From: Paenimyroides tangerinum
GTDB lineage: Bacteria > Bacteroidota > Bacteroidia > Flavobacteriales > Flavobacteriaceae
Assembly (NCBI RefSeq): GCF_003865405.1
Contig: NZ_RQVQ01000020.1
Coordinates: 1-64,000, forward strand
Reading direction: 5' to 3'
Length of the DNA stretch: 64,000 nucleotides
The notes below the pieces were generated by a model. That model was not told where the DNA came from, made no database searches, and saw nothing but the letters and a program-made list of their open reading frames with translations. The position numbers and the translations under genes are program-made. Positions 34,366 through 40,162 of the stretch are shown here, piece after piece. Numbering within the stretch: the first letter of the stretch is position 1; each line of letters opens with the position of its first letter.

Positions 34366-34941
34366 TTATTTAATTATTTCTCCATCATAATATTTCTCTA
34401 AAAAGAAACTTAAATCAGCCTGATAGCCAATTCCAGAAGCTTCAAATTTCCAACTGCCATTACGTTTATAAAGTCTTCCGAATTCTACACCCGTTTCAGT
34501 AGAAAAATCTTCATCTAATTCGTATTTTGCAATTTCTTCGTTATTGTTATTATCAACGATTCTGATATAAGAATTTCTTACTTGTCCGAAATTTTGTCTT
34601 CGTGTTTCAAAATCTTCAATTGTAACTACAAATAAAATCTCAACAACTCTTTCGTCTAATTTGGAAAGATCAACCAATATTGATTCATCATCATCGCCAT
34701 TGCTATTGCCACCCGTAGGATCATCTCCCGTATGAATTAAAGAACCATCTGGAGAATTCAGATTATTATAAAAAATAAAAAAATCGTCAGATATTAATTT
34801 TCTATTAGTGTTTATCATTATTGCAGAAGCATCTAAATCAAATGCGTGACCAGTTCCTTCATTTGGATCCCATCCCAAACCAATTGAAATATTTGTTAAT
34901 CCAATATCAATCTTTTGACCTTTAACTAAATTTATAGCCAT
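34366..34941 (-). CDS. terD: TerD family protein, first gene of the Ter locus
   Basis: This is a 191-residue TerD protein with 'GLGWDPNEG', 'FDLDASAIMI' and a calcium-site region lengthened by an NSN insertion ('GDDPTGGNSNGDDDESI'), and the C-terminal 'KRNGSWKFEASGIGY'. It begins the single-strand series that runs to terC at 24469. The 250 bases upstream are very AT-rich; I see no full TTTG-N-TAnnTTTG match there, so the locus may use a different sigma factor or a weak promoter. Confidence 0.92.
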   Translation of the reverse strand: MAINLVKGQKIDIGLTNISIGLGWDPNEGTGHAFDLDASAIMINTNRKLISDDFFIFYNNLNSPDGSLIHTGDDPTGGNSNGDDDESILVDLSKLDERVVEILFVVTIEDFETRRQNFGQVRNSYIRIVDNNNNEEIAKYELDEDFSTETGVEFGRLYKRNGSWKFEASGIGYQADLSFFLEKYYDGEIIK

Positions 34942-35303
34942 TTTAATATTTATTTAAATACAATTGCATATATACTACTTTTTTTTAACATAAAAAACTA
35001 TTAAAAAGCATCATTTTAGTTTGAATCTTAACTTTTTTTGTCAGAAAGTATTAAATCCCAATAAACATCAGGATTTTGATTTTCTATTTATCACATAACT
35101 TTTTAAAATAAATACGATTTTGGTGACAAAAAATAAATTTGAGAATGAATGTTAATAAGAAAATTAACCTTGAAAAAACTATTATAAAAAAAAGAAGCTG
35201 TCTCAAATTTATTATTTGAGACAGCTTCTTTTATAGATTATAAAAAATGAAATGTAGCTAATTAAACTGAAATTAATTGGCTTTAAAAAATCAAAAATTC
35301 GTT
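34942..35303. other. AT-rich gap upstream of the Ter locus
   Basis: No gene is seen. The right half holds the terminator of the neighbouring unknown gene (35191-35231); the left half should contain the Ter promoter, but no consensus element stands out. A TAATACTTTC around 35040 on the minus strand is the nearest thing to a -7 box and is weak. Confidence 0.5.
35191..35231 (-). terminator. Terminator with 18-bp perfect stem
   Basis: The arms 35191-35208 and 35214-35231 pair perfectly around the 5-base loop TTATT, with a T/A run on each side. It separates the unknown gene at 35304 from the Ter locus. Confidence 0.93.
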
Positions 35304-35939
35304 TTATGAAAAATGATATGGATAGCCAATTTCATTTAGGTCGTTTTCCAATTGTTCCCAATCTTCAAGTTCATCAACAATTGTTAAAACCATTTTTTTG
35401 GTCAACGTTTTTCCGTTATAAATATCGTTCACCGTTTCTAATGGAATTCCTGTTTCGATAAAACATTCATCAAAATATTCTGTAGCCCAATCTATATAGG
35501 TTTGCGGTTCACCATCAAAAACAGCTAGCATTTCCTGAGAATTATCATCAAAATCTTCGACTTGCCCAATTTTCCATTTGTCATCATCTTTAGAAATCCA
35601 AATACAGAATGTTGTACCTATAGAATTTACAGGTTCTCCGTAAATAAATTCATCAAAAATTACAGGTACGTTTTTAGTCAATTTTTCTTTTTCACGATAC
35701 GGATATTCATGAGCAAAACCATTGATTACACATCCATTTTGATTAAATAAAATAAGCATCTGATCTCCTGAACCATTTCGCATTTCGAAAAACTCTTCGG
35801 AATCTGACCAATTTTTGTTGTAAGAATAATAACGAAATGGCCATTCTTGAGAAAGTATTGCGTCTAAAACAGAAATTGCTTTACAAATTGTTTGTAATTT
35901 ATTTTGATTTGGTATGTTTAATTCTTTGCTTGAAATCAT
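35304..35939 (-). CDS. Unknown acidic protein
   Basis: This is a 211-residue cytoplasmic protein rich in aspartate, glutamate and aromatic residues ('DEFIYGEPVNSIGTTFCIW', 'VEDFDDNSQEM'). It has no signal peptide or membrane segment, and I recognise no domain. The style (acidic, single compact domain, near other orphan genes and a toxin remnant) suggests an immunity or SUKH-like protein, but that is only an impression. It has its own strong terminator. Confidence 0.75.
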   Translation of the reverse strand: MISSKELNIPNQNKLQTICKAISVLDAILSQEWPFRYYSYNKNWSDSEEFFEMRNGSGDQMLILFNQNGCVINGFAHEYPYREKEKLTKNVPVIFDEFIYGEPVNSIGTTFCIWISKDDDKWKIGQVEDFDDNSQEMLAVFDGEPQTYIDWATEYFDECFIETGIPLETVNDIYNGKTLTKKMVLTIVDELEDWEQLENDLNEIGYPYHFS

Positions 35940-36007
35940 TTTTAAAATTTTATATTCGATTATTCATTGTTATGAAATACTTCTTTATGATACAATAATT
36001 TTCAATT

Positions 36008-36499
36008 TTACATCTTTATTTTTTCTTCGGTAAAAACCTGGAAATAGAATGATATATTATCTTCATTACCATTATAAAATCTCTTGAATGCTTTGGCAAT
36101 TGGATCAGTAATCGTTCCGTTTTGCAATTTGATAACGATAGGCATCATTGTTATACCGTTTGGTAAATTTGTTTCATCTTGTTTTATCCACTCAGCTTTA
36201 CAATTCTCAACCATCACTTGACCAACATAACAACCTGCTATAAAAATAGTTTCCGCAAAATCATTTACTGTTAAACCTTCGTCTTTGAAACGTTGCAAAA
36301 AAAGGTCAATAAATTTCAAAGATTCAACAGAAAAATCTAAATCAATATCATCATTTTCTTTGACTACATGACGGAATTGCAAGGCAAAATTCAAACCATT
36401 GTTTGGTGTTGGAGTAAATTGAAGATTCAAATTACGAGTTGGCATTGGTCCGTTGTTATCTTTTTTGTTTGTTCCAAATAACCTATTAAATAGTTTCAT
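36008..36499 (-). CDS. Unknown protein with helical core
   Basis: This is a 163-residue protein beginning 'MKLFNRLFGTNKKDN', an amphipathic positively charged start rather than a signal peptide. The body has 'DDIDLDFSVESLKFIDLFLQ' followed by 'AGCYVGQVMVENCKAEW', a helical pair reminiscent of DUF3806-type domains, which I cannot confirm. It is separated from neighbours by 50-70 bases on each side, all on the same strand. Confidence 0.7.
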   Translation of the reverse strand: MKLFNRLFGTNKKDNNGPMPTRNLNLQFTPTPNNGLNFALQFRHVVKENDDIDLDFSVESLKFIDLFLQRFKDEGLTVNDFAETIFIAGCYVGQVMVENCKAEWIKQDETNLPNGITMMPIVIKLQNGTITDPIAKAFKRFYNGNEDNISFYFQVFTEEKIKM

Positions 36500-36555
36500 A
36501 CAAATACCTTATTTCTTGTTCAATTTAAAAAATATGTAAGCAAAAATTCTACGAT

Positions 36556-36957
36556 TTATACTTCATCTAACACAATTTTAATTTCATTTTCAAAAATAAT
36601 TCCGTTTCGATTTACAGTTAATAAATGCTTAATTGCCTTATGAGATTTATACGTTTTTTCAGTAAAATCATTCTCGATTTGAACCTTATCGATTGCCTCT
36701 GAAAGCTCGTTTATTTTAACGTCAGACCAATTTCCTGTTCCAAAATATAATACGTGATTGTCATTTGGTTTTATAGAAAAGTAAACTGAATCATTACTTG
36801 AAAATCGATTCAAAGGATTAAAATCTGAATTATGTTTTTTAAGTATTAATACTTTTATAATCTGATTTGATTTATTTTCAAATGTTATAAAATGTATTGG
36901 ATCACAACTTTGAAAAAGAAATGAAAATACAAACAATACGAGCAATCTAAATTTCAT
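36556..36957 (-). CDS. Hypothetical lipoprotein
   Basis: This is a 133-residue predicted lipoprotein with a hydrophobic start and lipobox 'FLFQSC'. The mature part starts with an Ig-like strand pattern ('HFITFENKSNQIIKVLIL') and contains no recognised motif. It is probably cotranscribed with the small lipoprotein gene 34 bases upstream. No function can be given. Confidence 0.68.
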   Translation of the reverse strand: MKFRLLVLFVFSFLFQSCDPIHFITFENKSNQIIKVLILKKHNSDFNPLNRFSSNDSVYFSIKPNDNHVLYFGTGNWSDVKINELSEAIDKVQIENDFTEKTYKSHKAIKHLLTVNRNGIIFENEIKIVLDEV

Positions 36958-36991
36958 AATTTATATTTATTTTTCAAAAATCTCAGAAAAA

Positions 36992-37294
36992 TCAGCCTTC
37001 TTTATTCCAATTTTTAGATGAAGATCTATAAACATTTGATTCGCCAACACTCAATCCGTACCAAACAATATAAGCCGAATCATTGAGTTTCTCATAAAAA
37101 ACAGCAGAATCCATTTCTTCTTTCAAACCAAGTTCTTTAACACTTTCAGGAAATCTGTTTTCATTACTTTTAAATAATTCAATCTTCTTTATAATGATTT
37201 CAGCAGATTGTTTCTTTTCATCATTTAGACTACAACTAAAAACACAAATTGAACAAAGTAAAATTAATACTATTTTAAAATTTATCATTTTCAT
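36992..37294 (-). CDS. Small hypothetical lipoprotein
   Basis: This is a 100-residue predicted lipoprotein with lipobox 'SICVFSC', followed by a short helix and 'FPESVKELGLKEEMDSAVFY', a pattern also found in pilin-like or pseudopilin C-terminal regions ('RFPESLEELG'-like), although no pilin N-terminal helix is present. The function is unknown. An ATG two codons later is an equally good start. Confidence 0.65.
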   Translation of the reverse strand: MKMINFKIVLILLCSICVFSCSLNDEKKQSAEIIIKKIELFKSNENRFPESVKELGLKEEMDSAVFYEKLNDSAYIVWYGLSVGESNVYRSSSKNWNKEG

Positions 37295-37335
37295 TTTTAT
37301 ATAAACGAAATAAAGATTCGGACATCTACAAAAAT

Positions 37336-37458
37336 TTAATCCAAAACATCCACTTCTATTTTAGAACCCAATAAAAACTCGTAAATATCTGTAATACTAA
37401 AAGTTACAGAATCCATTATCGGAGTCGAAATAATAGAAACGTTCTTAATACAGAACAT
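37336..37458 (-). CDS. Possible short open frame in decayed toxin region
   Basis: A 40-codon frame from an ATG at 37456-37458 to a TAA. Its sequence (…'TDIYEFLLGSKIEVDVLD') looks like real protein but has no recognisable start signal and lies directly after repeat copy A. It could be the end of an older gene truncated by the rearrangement. Low confidence. Confidence 0.3.
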   Translation of the reverse strand: MFCIKNVSIISTPIMDSVTFSITDIYEFLLGSKIEVDVLD

Positions 37459-37468
37459 TTAACGCATC

Positions 37469-37560
37469 GTTTTGAAAAAGAAAAAGTTACGAAATTTTAT
37501 GTAAATACTTTTACTAAAAAAAGGAAATTTCACCAAAAGAAATTTCCTTTTTGTTCTATT
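37469..37560. repeat. Duplicated post-gcvT segment, copy A
   Basis: About 92 bases are closely similar to 38857-38950, including the terminator hairpin. The matching part starts at GTTTTGAAAAAG and ends in the T-rich tail. It marks the far border of the decayed toxin region. Confidence 0.85.
37518..37552 (-). terminator. Terminator hairpin in copy A
   Basis: A 14-base stem (37518-37531 with 37539-37552) has a 7-base loop. It is the counterpart of the hairpin after gcvT. Confidence 0.8.
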
Positions 37561-37617
37561 TTTAAATGATTGGATTGCAAATCTGAGCTATCTAGAAATA
37601 AATTTTTAAATATTAAG

Positions 37618-37827
37618 CTAACATACCGTTTTATCTGTAGATATCCATCCTCTAACTAAATCCATAATATTTAATACAAAATTTTCTTGTTCTTCTGGAT
37701 CTAATTCATTTCTTAAGTTTTATAGACGCCATCATGTGTTTTTTCTTCATTTTTTAATATTCTTAAAATAATTAACAGCTTCATCTAAATACGAATTCAA
37801 TATTATTATTAAAAATTCATTTCTCAT
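37618..37827 (-). pseudogene. Broken small gene, immunity-like
   Basis: Reading from the ATG at 37825-37827, the frame gives 'MRNEFLIIILNSYLDEAVNY', shifts after about 23 codons, continues as 'LKNEEKTHDGVYKT', and shifts again to 'LRNELDPEEQENFVLNIMDL' and on to a TAG at 37618. The two shifts are opposite in direction and restore the frame. The repaired product is an acidic helical protein of about 70 residues. I recognise no family; context suggests a decayed immunity gene. Confidence 0.6.
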
Positions 37828-37860
37828 TTTTTATTTGCATGTTACTTTTTTAAACTTATT

Positions 37861-37980
37861 TTATAAATCGATTAAATACTTATTAAATTCATTAAAAGTC
37901 ATAGGTTTATAAGCTTGTATAGTTCCATATCTTGGCTTTTTGAAGGTTTCGAATTTGAAAATAGTTAGCTTAATTCTATC
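37861..37980 (-). other. Orphan 39-codon frame after the barstar-like gene
   Basis: A frame of 39 codons ending at TAA 37861-37863 encodes 'FKFETFKKPRYGTIQAYKPM' and then TFNEFNKYLIDL. It overlaps the end of the barstar-like gene and has no start codon of its own. The composition looks like real protein, so it may be the C-terminal end of another gene lost by truncation. Confidence 0.4.
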
Positions 37981-38681
37981 TTAAAATCTGTAGCAGTAAA
38001 AATTTCAATTAAGATATCTGTATATTTTTGTTTATACTTTTTGAAGGATTTTGGTGTATTTAAAATTTTTTCTAAATGAGAAAAATTATTAATACATACT
38101 TTATTATTAGATTCGTTTCTCAAAAAAGATCTTAAACAATCTTCCAGACCATCTAAATCTTGACCTAAATAACCCTTGTCCAAAAAAAATAACTCACCTA
38201 GGTAACAATACAAATCTCTTTCTGAATTTACCTCTAGTGATTCAAAAAATATTTCTTTTTCAGGAATGAAAACAGTTTGAATACCACTCCAAAATAAACA
38301 AGCCTCAATCCAAACTTTTTTTCTCAGATTTGTAAGATTTCTCCAAGCATATTTTTCTTCGTTATTTATCCATGATTGGATTAGGCTTAAATAAAACGAT
38401 GTTTGATATGGTTCCAAATATGTATCTCTATCTATTTTTAGAGAAAAAATCTCATAATACCCTTTTTTTATATTTGTGTTTTCAAAGCAATACAAATAAT
38501 AACCTCTAGAATTTATGGCTAAATCTAGATATTCTTCTTTTTCAAGTGTAATATCTTTTGTAAATTCAACTTTCTCAAAAACAATTTCATAATATCCTTT
38601 CTTTATTTGGATTTCTAAAAAAGAAGATTGAGCAATTTCTTTACTATCAAATTCAATAGTTATATCTATTTTTTTACTCAT
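37965..38681 (-). CDS. Probable immunity protein with barstar-like C-terminal domain
   Basis: This is a 238-residue protein, intact. The last ~90 residues resemble barstar (PF01337): a strand, then 'RDLYCYLGELFFLDKGYLGQ' and 'DLDGLEDCL', then a basic loop and 'NNFSHLEKIL', matching the barstar pattern of acidic helix with G-x-NLDALWD-x-L. Barstar binds and blocks barnase-type ribonucleases. The N-terminal half has two copies of an IKKGYYEI motif (about residues 27 and 73) and is unassigned. The ATG overlaps the stop of a decayed Rhs tail by one base (TAATG), as toxin-immunity pairs often do. Confidence 0.78.
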   Translation of the reverse strand: MSKKIDITIEFDSKEIAQSSFLEIQIKKGYYEIVFEKVEFTKDITLEKEEYLDLAINSRGYYLYCFENTNIKKGYYEIFSLKIDRDTYLEPYQTSFYLSLIQSWINNEEKYAWRNLTNLRKKVWIEACLFWSGIQTVFIPEKEIFFESLEVNSERDLYCYLGELFFLDKGYLGQDLDGLEDCLRSFLRNESNNKVCINNFSHLEKILNTPKSFKKYKQKYTDILIEIFTATDFKIELS

Positions 38682-38862
38682 TATGTACACTTTAATATAT
38701 CCCTATCAGTAGAAACGACACCGTAATTATGATCTATTACATATCCATACAAAGTAGGGTTACCACCAGCCAACCCAATTGGGATTTAGAGATGTAATTA
38801 CCGCTTTCGCTGTGGTAATAACGGAAACGATTATAATAAAGACCGCCTAATTCTTTGTTTTG
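38681..38862 (-). pseudogene. Remnant of an Rhs/YD-repeat core tail, frameshifted
   Basis: Reading from 38862, the frame encodes 'QNKELGGLYYNRFRYYHSES' and GNYISKS; after a one-base shift near 38785 it continues 'PIGLAGGNPTLYGYV' and a short tail to TAA 38681-38683. These are the hallmark Rhs core-end blocks (GLYYNRFRYY, DPIGLAGGxxxYGYV) found just before a C-terminal toxin domain. The rest of the Rhs gene and the toxin are missing. The stop overlaps the barstar-like gene start. Confidence 0.88.
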
Positions 38863-38950
38863 AAAAAGTAAAAGTTACGGAATTTTATGTAAACACTTTC
38901 ACTAAAAAAAGGAAATTTCATTAGTTTGAAATTTCCTTTTTGTTTTATTT
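38857..38950. repeat. Duplicated post-gcvT segment, copy B
   Basis: The counterpart of copy A (37469-37560), placed directly after gcvT. It contains the gcvT terminator and runs into the Rhs remnant. The two copies bracket about 1.3 kb of toxin-related debris. Confidence 0.85.
38906..38941 (-). terminator. Terminator after gcvT
   Basis: A 15-base perfect stem (38906-38920 with 38927-38941) with a 6-base loop lies directly downstream of the gcvT stop. Confidence 0.88.
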
Positions 38951-40027
38951 TTTATAGAAAGGCGTTTTAACCACTTTTGCTAAAACATCATTCTTACGAA
39001 TTCTGATGTAAATCTCGCTTCCTTCAGTTGAAAATTCTTTTGGAACATATCCCATTCCAATTCCTTTTCCTAAAGATGGTGATTGCGTTCCTGAAGTTAC
39101 TTTCCCAATAACGTTTCCGTCCTTATCAACGATTTCGTAATCATGACGAGGAATTCCTCTTTCGATTAATTCAAATCCAACTAATTTATTTTTAACTCCA
39201 GCTTCTTTTTCAGCTTTTAAGTTTTCTGAATTAGTAAATTCTTTAGTGAATTTAGTAACCCATCCTAAACCTGCTTCCAAAGGAGAAGCTTCGTCAGTGA
39301 TTTCGTTTCCATATAAACAGTAACCCATTTCTAAACGTAACGTATCACGAGCCGCCAATCCGATTGGTTTGATATCCCAAGCTGCACCAGCTTCGAAAAC
39401 TTTATTCCAAATAGCTTCAACATCTTCGTTTTTTGCATAAATTTCAAAACCTCCAGAACCTGTGTAACCAGTTGCAGAAACAATTACGTTTTCAACACCT
39501 GCGAAAGTTCCTGTTTCAAAATGATAAAACTTGATAGCAGCCAAATCTAAATCTGTTAAACTTTGCATTGCTTCAACCGCTTTTGGTCCTTGAATTGCTA
39601 ATAAAGAATATCCATCAGATAAGTTTTCCATAGTTGCATTTACATCATTTTTAGAAGAAACCCAGTTCCAATCTTTATCAATGTTTGATGCGTTAACAAC
39701 CATTAAATATTCTTCATCGCTTACTTTATACGTAATGATATCGTCAACTACTCCACCGTTATCGTTTGGAAAATAGCTGTATTGTGCTTTACCATTTGTC
39801 AAAGTAGAAGCATCATTTGAAGTAACTTTTTGAACTAAAGCTAAAGCATTTGGTCCAGAAATTTTGAATAATCCCATGTGAGATACATCAAAAACACCAA
39901 CACCATTTCTAACTGTATCGTGTTCTATATTTACGCCTTCGTATTGAACTGGCATATTAAATCCAGCGAAAGGAACCATTTTTGCTCCTAAAGCTTCGTG
40001 TACGTGGTTTAAAGCAACTTGTTTCAT
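38945..40027 (-). CDS. gcvT: Glycine cleavage system T protein (aminomethyltransferase)
   Basis: GcvT transfers the methylene group of aminomethyl-lipoyl-H protein to tetrahydrofolate, releasing ammonia, in glycine breakdown. The 360-residue length is normal. Visible signatures are '[18 protein letters not shown]', the catalytic region '[13 protein letters not shown]', the folate-binding 'TGSGGFEIY' and '[17 protein letters not shown]'. It is a single-gene unit; other gcv genes are not in the window. The toxin remnant has been inserted or duplicated just past its stop without harming the coding region. Confidence 0.97.
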   Translation of the reverse strand: MKQVALNHVHEALGAKMVPFAGFNMPVQYEGVNIEHDTVRNGVGVFDVSHMGLFKISGPNALALVQKVTSNDASTLTNGKAQYSYFPNDNGGVVDDIITYKVSDEEYLMVVNASNIDKDWNWVSSKNDVNATMENLSDGYSLLAIQGPKAVEAMQSLTDLDLAAIKFYHFETGTFAGVENVIVSATGYTGSGGFEIYAKNEDVEAIWNKVFEAGAAWDIKPIGLAARDTLRLEMGYCLYGNEITDEASPLEAGLGWVTKFTKEFTNSENLKAEKEAGVKNKLVGFELIERGIPRHDYEIVDKDGNVIGKVTSGTQSPSLGKGIGMGYVPKEFSTEGSEIYIRIRKNDVLAKVVKTPFYKK

Positions 40028-40124
40028 TGTGTTGTTTACTTAAATTTTGAAAGCGAATGTAATTCTTTTTTTAGAGTTTTAAAAATTTTAACCTCAAGAT
40101 AATGCGAATCTTTTTAAATACGAA

Positions 40125-40154
40125 AAAACGGTTTCCATAATTGAAAACCGTTTT
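40125..40154 (-). terminator. Terminator after the 931-residue T9SS protein
   Basis: AAAACGGTTT (40125-40134) pairs with AAACCGTTTT (40145-40154), with A-rich sequence supplying the U tail for the leftward transcript. It may also end rightward transcripts. Confidence 0.8.
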
Positions 40155-40162
40155 AATATTAA

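Noticed and set aside
24469..34941. Calling the locus a dedicated tellurite-resistance system
   Set aside because: Ter genes are named for a phenotype; their natural role is broader stress response, and no tellurite evidence exists in the sequence.
38681..38862. Active Rhs toxin gene
   Set aside because: Only the core end remains, it is frameshifted, and no toxin domain follows.
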